From Comamonadaceae bacterium (GTDB lineage: Bacteria > Pseudomonadota > Gammaproteobacteria > Burkholderiales > Burkholderiaceae_C), in the NCBI GenBank assembly GCA_027484105.1, contig JAIXUG010000005.1:1-64000 (forward strand): 64,000 nt of DNA, read 5' to 3'. The translations under genes were made by a program, and so were the position numbers. Below, one piece after another: positions 51,816-60,068 of this stretch. Position 1 is the stretch's first letter; the number at the start of each line of letters is the position of its first letter. The notes below the pieces were generated by a model. That model was given only the letters and a program-made list of their open reading frames with translations, was not told where the DNA came from and did not search any database.

Positions 51816-53924
51816 TCAGAGCGCCATAGTTGCTTGCGTAAGGCTCTCTTGCGTGCATGCTTCAATCTGTTCTCGGGCCAGCTCTTGCGCCATCCGATAG
51901 CCCCCCACCCCCTTCACATAAGCCAACAACTCCACAAAGAACGGATGCCTGCAGAGCGTGGACGAATCGCCCACCAGCAGCAGCTTGCGCCGTGCGCGGG
52001 TCATGCCCACGTTCATGCGGCGGATGTCAGACAGGAAGCCGATCTCGCCTTGGGGGTTGCTGCGCGTCAAGGTGATGGCAATGATGTCGCGCTCTTGGCC
52101 CTGAAACGAATCGACCGTGCCCACGCTGAGCCTGCGTTGCAGCAGCAAACCGTTCAGCACTTCGCTGTCTTCGATGGCGTCTTTTAAATAGTTGATTTGG
52201 GCGCGGTACGGTGCAATGACGCCGATGCTCAGCGGGGTGTGTTGCTGTTCGTCGTGTTCGGCGGCGTCGTAAGGCACCAGCAGCTGCGCCAGGCGCTCCA
52301 GCAGCAAGTGGGCTTCTTCAGGGTTGGCGGTTGAACGGCTTTCGGGAATGGCCACCTCTTGATAACCGCAGCCCGCCGTGTCGATGAATTCCACGGGCAG
52401 GTCGGGTGCAAAACGCAGGTCATACGCCTCCAGGCCCGCGTGGCGCACGCTGGCGTGCGGCACCAGTTGGCCGCCATAAAACTTCTCGGAGCTGAAGCCC
52501 ATGATCTGCTCATGCATGCGGTATTGCACCTTCAGCATGCGGGCCGTGTGGGGTTGGCGCTGGATGCACTTTTCAAACAGGGTTTCGCGCAGGCCTTCGC
52601 GGGCGGCTTGTTCGCTTTTCACGGTGGGCGGCAGCTGGTGGTGGTCGCCCGCCAACACAAGGCGCTGGCCCTTGGCAATGGGAATCCAGCAACCCGGCTC
52701 CAGGGCCTGGGCGGCTTCGTCGATGAAGACGGTCTCAAAGCTCAGGTGGCGCAGGTGGCGGTGGCTGGCGCCCACCAGCGTGCAGGTGATGACCTGCACC
52801 GATTCGAGCACGTCCTCGGTCATGAAGCGCTCCAAGTCGTCGGCGGCTTGGCGCAGCGTGCGGGCTTCTTCGCGCAGCTGTTGGCGGTGCTGTCGCCCCT
52901 CAAAACCAAAGTTGCGGACGCCTTCTTTGGCCAGTTCGCTGGCCGTGTCTCGGTGCTGCTCGGCGGTTTGGCGCATCGCGTGCATCTTGGCGTAGCTGGG
53001 GTGGGCCATCACACCGGCGTCGAGCGTGTGCTGGAGCAGCAGGTCCGACACGCGGCTGGGGTTGCCCATGCGGATCACGTTCACACCGCGCTCGGCCAGC
53101 TTTTCGGTCAGCAGGTCCACGGCGGTGTTGGAGGGGGCGCACACCAGCACGCGCCGCTCGCGCCGGATGGTTTCCAAAATGGCCTGCACCAGCGTGGTGG
53201 TTTTGCCCGTGCCGGGCGGGCCGTGGATGATGGCCACGTCTTGCGCCGAGATCAGATGGCGCACCGCCACCAGCTGCGAGTCGTTGAGCGCACTGGGGTA
53301 AAACAGGTCGTCAGCTTTGGGCTCGCGGTAGCTGGCTTGCCGCACGCCCAGCAGCACGTCGCGCAGTTCGGCCAAGCGGTTGCCGTGTGCGCCAATGACG
53401 TCGTTCAGGGCCTGGTGCATCTCGCGGTAGCTGACCTCGTCAAAGGTCAGGTCAATGCCCAGCGTGCTGCCGTTTGGGGTGCTGCCGTTGAGCGTGTTGC
53501 CTTTTATCACCCAGTCGGGCAGCTCTTCTTTGGTGGTGGCCAGCACCAGCTTGTTGCGCCGCACGCGGGTCACCACGCCGCTCACCACGGGTCGGTCAGG
53601 CCCCGAGTAGCCAGGCGCATTGCTGAACAGTGCGGCCGCAGCCCCCACCTGAAACAAGTGCAGGTCTTGCCGATGCGCAGGCCGCTCCAGCTCCAGCACC
53701 ACCTTGCCGCCAAAACCGATGTCTTCTTGGATGATGGTGACGGGGTACCACGTCAGGCCACGCCGACGCCGCTCTTTGATGCTGGCACTGGCGTTTTTGA
53801 GCTTGAACTGCGCCTGGTCTTCCTTTTGCTCCAGCTGCATGAGGGCGCGCACATGGCGCAACTCATGTTGAACATCTCTTTGAACAGCGCAAGGGGCAGT
53901 GGGGGTGGGGTCTTGGTCGCTCAC
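51816..53924 (-). CDS. Upf1/IGHMBP2-like SF1 helicase
   Basis: 702 residues. Superfamily-1B motifs: Walker A IIHGPPGTGKTTTL, Ia VLVCAPSNTAVDLL, II ETVFIDEAAQALEP, III VLAGDHHQLPPTV, IV region VQYRMHEQIMGF, V GTVDSFQGQERDIIAITLTR and VI RRMNVGMTRARRKLLLVGD. A beta-barrel-like domain (~30-150) precedes the motor, as in Upf1/Dna2-type enzymes. The start is a GTG whose last two bases begin the stop of the upstream higA gene (GTGA), so it is translated with HigBA. 5'-3' translocation on single-stranded nucleic acid is expected from the family. Confidence 0.85.
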   Translation of the reverse strand: MSDQDPTPTAPCAVQRDVQHELRHVRALMQLEQKEDQAQFKLKNASASIKERRRRGLTWYPVTIIQEDIGFGGKVVLELERPAHRQDLHLFQVGAAAALFSNAPGYSGPDRPVVSGVVTRVRRNKLVLATTKEELPDWVIKGNTLNGSTPNGSTLGIDLTFDEVSYREMHQALNDVIGAHGNRLAELRDVLLGVRQASYREPKADDLFYPSALNDSQLVAVRHLISAQDVAIIHGPPGTGKTTTLVQAILETIRRERRVLVCAPSNTAVDLLTEKLAERGVNVIRMGNPSRVSDLLLQHTLDAGVMAHPSYAKMHAMRQTAEQHRDTASELAKEGVRNFGFEGRQHRQQLREEARTLRQAADDLERFMTEDVLESVQVITCTLVGASHRHLRHLSFETVFIDEAAQALEPGCWIPIAKGQRLVLAGDHHQLPPTVKSEQAAREGLRETLFEKCIQRQPHTARMLKVQYRMHEQIMGFSSEKFYGGQLVPHASVRHAGLEAYDLRFAPDLPVEFIDTAGCGYQEVAIPESRSTANPEEAHLLLERLAQLLVPYDAAEHDEQQHTPLSIGVIAPYRAQINYLKDAIEDSEVLNGLLLQRRLSVGTVDSFQGQERDIIAITLTRSNPQGEIGFLSDIRRMNVGMTRARRKLLLVGDSSTLCRHPFFVELLAYVKGVGGYRMAQELAREQIEACTQESLTQATMAL

Positions 53925-54298
53925 CCGATTGGTCTGGCGTTGTCTGAGATGAGCACCTGAGCGGAGATACCCAAACCTTTGTTCAAGTTTCGAATCATGC
54001 GCAGCGTGAGGGGGCGTTTGTGATTGAGCACTTCATAGACACGGTTGGGCTGACCGATCATCGGCTCCAGGTCTTTGATTGAAAGCCCCGCTTGGTCCAT
54101 ACGGAACTTGATGGCTTCTACGGGGTCGGGCAAATCAATCGGATGGTGCTTGCGCTCATAGGCCTCAATCAAGGTCGAGAGCACATCAAGGCGTTCGCCT
54201 TCGGATGTGTCAGGCGATGGGTCTTGATCCACCAGCTCTGACACGACGCGCAGCGCAGCGCGGTAATCAGACTCTGTACGGATAGGGGTAATTTCCAT
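53921..54298 (-). CDS. higA: HigA-family antitoxin
   Basis: 125 residues. The N-terminal part (ITPIRTESDYRAALRVVSEL, a DQDPSP acid loop) is the HigA toxin-contact region; the C-terminal XRE-type HTH is MDQAGLSIKDLEPMIGQPNR and VYEVLNHKRPLTLRMIRNLN. The ATG at 54298 is 17 bases after the higB stop. Its own stop overlaps the helicase GTG. Confidence 0.87.
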   Translation of the reverse strand: MEITPIRTESDYRAALRVVSELVDQDPSPDTSEGERLDVLSTLIEAYERKHHPIDLPDPVEAIKFRMDQAGLSIKDLEPMIGQPNRVYEVLNHKRPLTLRMIRNLNKGLGISAQVLISDNARPIG

Positions 54299-54315
54299 GA
54301 TGTTCTCCAGGGCGT

Positions 54316-54624
54316 TCACGACTGATCCACTGTCGCCGCATCGACCTTGTCGTAATCGGCATGCGTGCCCACAAACTTGACGTAGGCGATTTGCATCCGA
54401 TAGGCAAAGGCGACGATGAGCCGGTATTTGTTCCCTGCAATGTTGAAGACAATCCGGTTGTTGCCAACGATGCTGGCGTTTCCGTATTGAGCTTTGATCT
54501 CAGCTGGGGATTTCCATTCGGCGCGACAGGCTTCACCGTGCCAAGTTTTCAAGGGTTCTTCTGAATCCCCGCGCCCGGGCTTTTCCCAGAATGTCTTGAG
54601 GGTGGATACGGCAATGACTCGCAT
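54316..54624 (-). CDS. higB: HigB-family mRNA-interferase toxin
   Basis: 102 residues of the RelE-like fold: STLKTFWEKPGRGDSEEPLK, ASIVGNNRIVFNIAGNKYRL, then VAFAYRMQIAYVKFVGTHAD and YDKVDA. This is the HigB type that acts on translating ribosomes. First gene of the higB-higA-helicase unit. A perfect palindrome lies 12 bases upstream. Confidence 0.9.
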   Translation of the reverse strand: MRVIAVSTLKTFWEKPGRGDSEEPLKTWHGEACRAEWKSPAEIKAQYGNASIVGNNRIVFNIAGNKYRLIVAFAYRMQIAYVKFVGTHADYDKVDAATVDQS

Positions 54625-54635
54625 GGTGGCATTCT

Positions 54636-54652
54636 AGTCCCAAATTGGGACT
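54636..54652. promoter_or_regulatory. HigA operator palindrome
   Basis: AGTCCCAA-A-TTGGGACT is a perfect 8-base dyad around one base, 12 bases upstream of the higB ATG. It is the obvious site for autoregulation by HigA and would also set helicase expression. Confidence 0.65.
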
Positions 54653-54769
54653 GGCGATCCATATTTCCAAATTAGCCGTTTCTTCCACTCATCAGAAATA
54701 GCCAAGCACATCACTGCTCATCGATGTCCAGGGAGGTGCCATGTTTGATTTCGTCGCCATGCTGTGGTC

Positions 54770-54829
54770 ACATTGTTACAACTCTAGGTCTTGCCCACCC
54801 ACTTCGCATGGATTAACATTGTTGCAACT
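54770..54829. promoter_or_regulatory. Twin repeats upstream of mazE
   Basis: ACATTGTTACAACT (54770-54783) and ACATTGTTGCAACT (54816-54829) differ at one base. Each has the short dyad TTGTTRCAA. The second ends 11 bases before the antitoxin ATG and touches its ribosome-binding site GGAGG. Two AbrB-type antitoxin sites in tandem fit the known conditional control of such modules. Confidence 0.55.
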
Positions 54830-54840
54830 GGAGGATTATC

Positions 54841-55095
54841 ATGGAAATTGCAATTCGGAACATCGGCAACAGCAAAGGCGTGGTGTTGCCTAAGCCGCTT
54901 CTGGCCCAGGTCGGGCTGGACGGGCAGGCGACCGCCATCATCGAAGTGGAAAACGGCACCATCGTCTTGCGCAAGCCTGCCAAGTCCGTACGTGCTGGAT
55001 GGGCAGCGGCTGCTGCAGCGGTGTCCGCCAAAGGTGGTGATGCGCTTTTGATGGGTGAGTTCGGCAACTTGGACGATGAGGAGTTGGGCTGGTGA
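54841..55095 (+). CDS. mazE: MazE/AbrB-type antitoxin
   Basis: 84 residues. The swapped-hairpin AbrB DNA-binding fold is IAIRNIGNSKGVVLPKPLLA and continues through QATAIIEVENGTIVLRKP. The Ala-rich, then acidic C-terminus (GEFGNLDDEELGW) would occupy the toxin's active groove. TGGAGGATTATC precedes the ATG. Overlaps mazF by GTGA. Confidence 0.88.
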   Translation: MEIAIRNIGNSKGVVLPKPLLAQVGLDGQATAIIEVENGTIVLRKPAKSVRAGWAAAAAAVSAKGGDALLMGEFGNLDDEELGW

Positions 55096-55409
55096 AGCGC
55101 GGCGACATTTGGCTGGTGAACCTGGACCCGACCGTGGGCAGCGAAATCAAGAAGTCGCGGCCCTGCGTTGTGCTGTCCCCGGCAGAGTTGAATGACCACC
55201 TGCGCACCGTGATGGTGGCCCCCATGACCTCCAAGGGTTTTGCCGCGCCGTTCCGGGTGCCTGTCACCCACGCGGGTACCAAGGGTTTGATCGTGTTGGA
55301 TCAGCTGAGGACGGTAGACAAGGTGCGCTTGGTCAAGCGCCTGGGCGCTGTGTCCGCCAAGACCTTGACTGCCGCGCTGACCACGCTGCAAGAAGTGTTT
55401 GCGGCGTAA
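55092..55409 (+). CDS. mazF: MazF/PemK-type mRNA-interferase toxin
   Basis: 105 residues. The CcdB/MazF signature RGDIWLVNLDPTVGSEIKKS is followed by RPCVVLSPAELN, VMVAPMTSK and GLIVLDQLRTVDKVRLVK, covering the catalytic Arg and Thr regions. GTG start inside the antitoxin's stop region. It ends the island: 26 bases later queF converges. Confidence 0.92.
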   Translation: MKRGDIWLVNLDPTVGSEIKKSRPCVVLSPAELNDHLRTVMVAPMTSKGFAAPFRVPVTHAGTKGLIVLDQLRTVDKVRLVKRLGAVSAKTLTAALTTLQEVFAA

Positions 55410-55434
55410 AAAGAGAACGCCCCAGCGGCCTGTT

Positions 55435-56280
55435 TCATTGCCGCGCCGTGCGCACATTGGGCGGCAACTTGCCCGGTGCGCTGGTACGCCAAGGGTTGAT
55501 GTCCAGCCCGCCGCGCCGGGTGTAACGGGCGTACACCGTCAAGCTGGTGGGTTGGCAGCGCGTCCAGATGTCCATAAAGATGCGCTCCACGCATTGCTCA
55601 TGGAACTCGTTGTGGTTGCGAAAACTCACGATGTATTGCAGCAAGCCCGCTTGCTCGATCTGCGGGCCGCTGTAGCTGATTTGCACGCTGCCCCAGTCGG
55701 GCTGGCCTGTGACGAGGCAATTGCTTTTGAGCAGGTGGCTGACCAGGGTTTCGGTGACCGGCTGTTCTTCGGCGTTGGCGCTCAGCAAGTCCGGCGCGGG
55801 CTGGTAGCGGGTGCACTCAATGTCCATGCGGTCCAGGTTCAGGCCGTCGAGTTCGTGCACGGGCTCGGCGTCAAAGTGTTCTTGCAGCAGCAGCTTCACG
55901 CCCACGCTGGCTTGCACCGCGCCGCCGTGCCAGATGGCGGCGCTGATGTCGCGGCGGATCATGTCGCGCACCACGTCGGCGCTTTCCAGCCGGGTGTTGT
56001 TGAAGCTGTTGAGGTACAGCTTGAAGGACTTGCTCTCCACAATGTGCGTGCTCTCGGCGGGCACGGTGATGTGCGCCAGCGCCACCTGCGGTTTGCCTTT
56101 GGTGTTGAGCCAGGACAGCTCAAACGCGGTCCACAGGTCGGCCCCAAAAAAAACGGGCTGCCCGGTGACGCCGATCTCGGCGCGTTTGGTGGCACGCGGA
56201 ATGGGGAAGAGCAAACCCGCGTCGTACTGGTCCACATAGGCGCTGGACTTGCCCAGCTGAGATTGTTCGGGGGTGTTCAT
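55435..56280 (-). CDS. queF: NADPH-dependent 7-cyano-7-deazaguanine reductase (long form)
   Basis: 281 residues, the bimodular YqcD-type QueF with two T-fold domains. The QueF motif [13 protein letters not shown] is in the N-terminal half and the catalytic Cys in [20 protein letters not shown] in the C-terminal half, with the general-base region [16 protein letters not shown]. It reduces preQ0 to preQ1 for queuosine in tRNA. It overlaps yaaA by 4 bases (ATGA) and is coupled to it. Confidence 0.95.
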   Translation of the reverse strand: MNTPEQSQLGKSSAYVDQYDAGLLFPIPRATKRAEIGVTGQPVFFGADLWTAFELSWLNTKGKPQVALAHITVPAESTHIVESKSFKLYLNSFNNTRLESADVVRDMIRRDISAAIWHGGAVQASVGVKLLLQEHFDAEPVHELDGLNLDRMDIECTRYQPAPDLLSANAEEQPVTETLVSHLLKSNCLVTGQPDWGSVQISYSGPQIEQAGLLQYIVSFRNHNEFHEQCVERIFMDIWTRCQPTSLTVYARYTRRGGLDINPWRTSAPGKLPPNVRTARQ

Positions 56281-57053
56281 GCTTGCACTTTTCTGCGAAA
56301 TACCAAACGGTCTGGCTCGGACACCCGGGGGTCGTAGGCATAGCCTTCCAGGTCAAAGCCCAGCAGGCCTTCGGGGTGGGTGATCTTGTTTTGGATGGCA
56401 AAGCGCGCCATCAGGCCCCGCGCCCGCTTGGCGTTGAAGCTGATGATTTTGTATTTGCCGCCCTTGAAGTCTTCAAACACACACTCAATCACGCGGGCCT
56501 TGAGGGTTTTGAGGTCCACCGACTTGAAATATTCTTGCGAGGCCAGGTTGACGATGACCGGGGTTTTGTCTTTGGCCAGCTGGGCGTTCAGGTGCTCGGC
56601 AATTTGCGCCCCCCAAAACTTGTACAGGTTGCTGCCCTTGTCGGTTTGCAGCGTGGTGCCCATTTCCAGGCGGTAGGGCTGCATCCAGTCCAGCGGGCGC
56701 AGCACGCCGTACAAGCCACTCAAAATGCCCACATGGTTTTGCGCCCAGTCCAGGTCTTGCGCTGACAAGGTCTTGGCGTCCAGCCCTTCGTACACATCGC
56801 CATTGAAGGCCAGCACGGCTTGCTTGGAATTTTTGGCGGTGAATTTGGGGCTCCACGCTTCGTAGCGGGCCACGTTCAGGGCCGACAGCGCGTCCGACAA
56901 GTCCATCAGCTCGGCGATTTGCTGGGGCGACTTTTGGCGCAACACCTCGATCAGGGCCTGCGATTGCGGCACGAACTGGGGCAGCGTGTGCGGCACGCCG
57001 GCGGCGGGGGTTTCGTAGTCCAGAGATTTGGCGGGTGACAATAAGAACAACAT
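56277..57053 (-). CDS. yaaA: Peroxide-stress protein YaaA (DUF328/UPF0246)
   Basis: 258 residues from the ATG at 57053 (AAAGGA upstream); an ATG at 57062 is possible. Conserved segments are [51 protein letters not shown] and [20 protein letters not shown]. YaaA lowers free iron and DNA damage under hydrogen peroxide in E. coli. Its ATG shares the palindrome CATG with the divergent pseudouridine synthase start. Confidence 0.95.
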   Translation of the reverse strand: MLFLLSPAKSLDYETPAAGVPHTLPQFVPQSQALIEVLRQKSPQQIAELMDLSDALSALNVARYEAWSPKFTAKNSKQAVLAFNGDVYEGLDAKTLSAQDLDWAQNHVGILSGLYGVLRPLDWMQPYRLEMGTTLQTDKGSNLYKFWGAQIAEHLNAQLAKDKTPVIVNLASQEYFKSVDLKTLKARVIECVFEDFKGGKYKIISFNAKRARGLMARFAIQNKITHPEGLLGFDLEGYAYDPRVSEPDRLVFRRKVQA

Positions 57054-57783
57054 GCTCGACATCCTTTACCGTGACGATTATCTCGCCATCGTCAACAAAC
57101 CCACCGGCTGGCTGGTGCATCGCACCCCGCTGGACAAGGGTGAAACCCGCTTTGTGCTGCAAACCCTGCGTAACCAAATCGGGCAACACGTCTGGCCTGT
57201 GCACCGGCTGGACAAAGGCACCAGCGGCGTGCTGCTGTTTGCGCTGAACGCCGAGGTGGCGCGCACCTTGGGGCAAGCCTTTCAAAGCGGCGAGGGCCTG
57301 CAAAAAACCTACCGCGCCGTGGTGCGCGGCTGGCCCGCCGATGCGGGCCTGATCGACCACCCCTTGAAGCGCATGCCCGACGACATGCGCACCGAACGCA
57401 CAGAGGTGCAGCCCGCCCAAAGCCGCTTTGCCACTTTGCGCCGCTTCGAGCTGCCCATACCCCATTCCCAAGCTCAGCAAGGCTTTGCCAGCACCCGCTG
57501 CGCCGAGGTGGTGCTGGAGCCGCTGACGGGCCGCCGCCACCAGCTGCGCCGCCACATGAAGCACATCGCCCACCCCATCTTGGGCGACGCCACGCACGGC
57601 AAAGGGCCGCTCAACCGTGCGGTGGCAGATTTGATCGGGCTGCAGCGGCTGTGGCTGCATGCCGAGCGCCTGCAACTGGCGCACCCCGTGAACGGTCAAG
57701 CACTGGCCATCGATGCGCCATGTCCTGCCGAATGGACACTTTGGGACGCATTTCCAGAATGCCCGAGTGCGGGCAGTGATTGA
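57052..57783 (+). CDS. RluA-family pseudouridine synthase (TruC-like)
   Basis: 243 residues. The family signature with catalytic Asp is [18 protein letters not shown]; the N-terminus [20 protein letters not shown] and C-terminal [20 protein letters not shown] also match. The lack of an S4 domain and the short length fit TruC (tRNA U65). The ATG at 57052 overlaps the yaaA ATG on the other strand; an upstream TTG at 57028 would add 8 residues. Confidence 0.87.
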   Translation: MLDILYRDDYLAIVNKPTGWLVHRTPLDKGETRFVLQTLRNQIGQHVWPVHRLDKGTSGVLLFALNAEVARTLGQAFQSGEGLQKTYRAVVRGWPADAGLIDHPLKRMPDDMRTERTEVQPAQSRFATLRRFELPIPHSQAQQGFASTRCAEVVLEPLTGRRHQLRRHMKHIAHPILGDATHGKGPLNRAVADLIGLQRLWLHAERLQLAHPVNGQALAIDAPCPAEWTLWDAFPECPSAGSD

Positions 57784-57913
57784 TGTCACGCAGAGGATAA
57801 GCCTCGCGGCTTGATCTGCCTAAGATCGCTCACTTTCCATTTGGCGTGGCCCTCATGCTGCCCAGCTGGCTGACACAGCCCCACCGCTTCCCCCCCTACA
57901 AGATCCACACCCC

Positions 57914-59035
57914 ATGAGTCTGCTCTTCACCCCCTTCACCTTCCACGCGCCTTCCGGCCCCCTCACTTTGCCCAACCGCATCGTGGTTGCGCCCATGTGC
58001 CAGTACTCGGCCGATAACGGCCAGGCCACCGATTGGCACCTGACGCACTGGACCAATCTGCTCAACAGCGGCGCGGGCCTGTTCACCATCGAGGCCACGG
58101 CCGTGTCGGCTGTGGGCCGCATCAGCCCTGGCTGCCTGGGCCTGTGGGACGATGCGACGCAGGCGGCGCTGGGCGACAAACTGCACCGTGCGCGCCGCTT
58201 GGCGCCCGCCATGCCGGTGTGCATTCAAATTGGCCATGCGGGCCGCAAAGCATCGAGCGCCGCCCCCTGGGATGGCGGCATGCTGATCGCCCCTGAAAAC
58301 GGCGGCTGGCAGCCGGTGGCCCCCAGCGCCCTGCCCCACCTGCCCAATGAAGCGCCCCCCACAGAGATGAGCCTGGCCGACATCGCACAACTCAAGGCCG
58401 ACTTTGTGAACACCGCCAAGCGCAGCCACGAACTGGGCATTGAGGCCATCGAGTTGCACGCCGCGCACGGCTATTTGTTGCACGAGTTTTTGTCGCCGAT
58501 TTCCAACCAGCGCACCGACCAGTACGGCGGCAGTTTTGAAAACCGCATCCGCTTGCCGATGGAAGTGTTCAAGGCCGTGCGCGAAGCCTTTGGCGGCACG
58601 CTGGGCATGCGCATTTCGGGCACCGATTGGGTGGACGGCGGCTGGACGGTCGAAGAGACCTCTGCTTTGTCGGCCTTGCTCAAGCAAGCCGGGGCGCAGT
58701 TTGTGCACATCTCCTCGGGCGGTGTTTCGCCTTTGCAAAAAATCGTCTTGGGGCCGGAGTACCAAGTGCACTTGGCCAAAGCCGTGAAAGCCGCCTCAGA
58801 CCTGACCACCATCGCCGTGGGCCTGATCACCGAGCCTGCCCAAGCCGAAGCCGTGCTGCAGCGTGGCGACGCCGACCTGGTGGCGTTGGCCCGTTCTTTC
58901 CTTTACAAGCCGCGCTGGGGCTGGGAAGCGGCGGTGGCCCTGGGCGGCACCGTCGACTCACAACACCAGTACTGGCGCAGCCTGCCACGCGAAGCCAAAA
59001 ACATCTTCAACGACGCCAAGATTGGCATGCGCTGA
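57914..59035 (+). CDS. Old-yellow-enzyme-family NADH:flavin oxidoreductase
   Basis: 373 residues, FMN TIM barrel. Landmarks: IVVAPMCQYSADNGQATDWH (the YqjM-type Cys/Tyr active site), IQIGHAGRKASS, ELHAAHGYLLHEFLSPISNQ and RTDQYGGSFENRIRL, VAVGLIT-like IAVGLITEPAQAEAVL. Such enzymes reduce activated C=C bonds. The next gene in the same direction, 32 bases on, is a Bug receptor, possibly for a related carboxylate. Confidence 0.9.
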   Translation: MSLLFTPFTFHAPSGPLTLPNRIVVAPMCQYSADNGQATDWHLTHWTNLLNSGAGLFTIEATAVSAVGRISPGCLGLWDDATQAALGDKLHRARRLAPAMPVCIQIGHAGRKASSAAPWDGGMLIAPENGGWQPVAPSALPHLPNEAPPTEMSLADIAQLKADFVNTAKRSHELGIEAIELHAAHGYLLHEFLSPISNQRTDQYGGSFENRIRLPMEVFKAVREAFGGTLGMRISGTDWVDGGWTVEETSALSALLKQAGAQFVHISSGGVSPLQKIVLGPEYQVHLAKAVKAASDLTTIAVGLITEPAQAEAVLQRGDADLVALARSFLYKPRWGWEAAVALGGTVDSQHQYWRSLPREAKNIFNDAKIGMR

Positions 59036-59067
59036 TTTTTCAAACCCAACCACAACCAGAGACTCTC

Positions 59068-60039
59068 ATGACCACACGTCGCCAAATTTCCAAACTGCTG
59101 GCCCTGGCCAGCTTGTGTGTGCCCATGGCCCTGATGGCCCAGGCCTTCCCCAGCAAGCCCATTACCCTGGTGGTGCCCGTGCCGCCGGGTGGTTTGGTGG
59201 ACACTTCGGCCCGCCTGATTTCGGAGCCTTTGGGCCGTTTGCTGGGCCAGTCGATCGTGATCGACAACAAAGGCGGCGCCAGCGGCAACCTGGCTTACCA
59301 GCAAGTGGCGCGTGCGCCCAAAGATGGCCACACCTTGCTGGTGTCGTACTCGGGTTACCACATTGCCAACCCCATCCTCATGAGCAAACTGCCATGGGAG
59401 TTGAAAGATTTGACGCCCGTGGGCTTGATCACCGTGGCCACCAACGTGGTGGCGGTACACCCCTCGGTGCCTGCCAACAACATGCGTGATTTCATCGCGT
59501 TTTTGAAGCAGAACCCAGGCAAGCTGAACTACGCGTCGCAGGGCAACGGTTCGGTGTCTCACATCGGCACCGAGATCTTCAAGCAGCAAACCGCCGTGGA
59601 TTTGGTGCATGTGCCATACAAAGGTTCGGGCCAGGCCATTGCCGACGTGTTGGGCGGCCAGGTGCAGGTGTTCATGACCACACCACCTTCGGTGATGCAA
59701 CACATCCAGGCGGGCAAACTCAAGGCGCTGGCCGTGACGGGCAAAAAACGCCACCCCGGCATGCCCCAAGTGCCCACCATGGCCGAAGCGGGTTACCCCA
59801 ACATTGACCTGGAAGCATGGGTGGCCCTGTATGCCCCAGCGGGCACGCCCACGGCCACGGTGAACCAACTGGCCGATGCCGTCAAGCGCAGCCTGGACTT
59901 GCCCGAAAGCAAGCAGCGCGCTGACCAAGCGGGCATTGAGGTGCGCTTTCTGGCCCCAGCCGACATGACCAAACTGCTGGACCGTGAAATCGCCGATTGG
60001 ACGCAGGCCATCAAGACCGCCAACATCAAGCTGGATTGA
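59068..60039 (+). CDS. Tripartite tricarboxylate transporter receptor (Bug/TctC family)
   Basis: 323 residues with a signal peptide (MTTRRQISKLLALASLCVPM, cut after LMAQA ~26). Bug motifs: FPSKPITLVVPVPPGGLVDT, VIDNKGGASGNLAYQQVARA, HVPYKGSGQAIADVLGGQVQ and LYAPAGTPTATVNQLA. No membrane subunits nearby, so it is an orphan receptor. Followed directly by a strong terminator. Confidence 0.9.
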   Translation: MTTRRQISKLLALASLCVPMALMAQAFPSKPITLVVPVPPGGLVDTSARLISEPLGRLLGQSIVIDNKGGASGNLAYQQVARAPKDGHTLLVSYSGYHIANPILMSKLPWELKDLTPVGLITVATNVVAVHPSVPANNMRDFIAFLKQNPGKLNYASQGNGSVSHIGTEIFKQQTAVDLVHVPYKGSGQAIADVLGGQVQVFMTTPPSVMQHIQAGKLKALAVTGKKRHPGMPQVPTMAEAGYPNIDLEAWVALYAPAGTPTATVNQLADAVKRSLDLPESKQRADQAGIEVRFLAPADMTKLLDREIADWTQAIKTANIKLD

Positions 60040-60068
60040 AAAAAGCCCCGCGATGCGGGGCTTTTTTT
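60039..60068 (+). terminator. Rho-independent terminator, probably bidirectional
   Basis: AAAAAAGCCCCGC-GAT-GCGGGGCTTTTTT: perfect GC stem with a 3-base loop, flanked by A and T runs. It begins at the stop of the Bug gene and touches the stop of the convergent hydrolase gene. Confidence 0.95.

Noticed and set aside
45009..55434. Prophage or integrative element boundaries around the toxin-antitoxin/defence island
   Set aside because: No integrase, recombinase, tRNA or matching att-like repeats were found at the edges.
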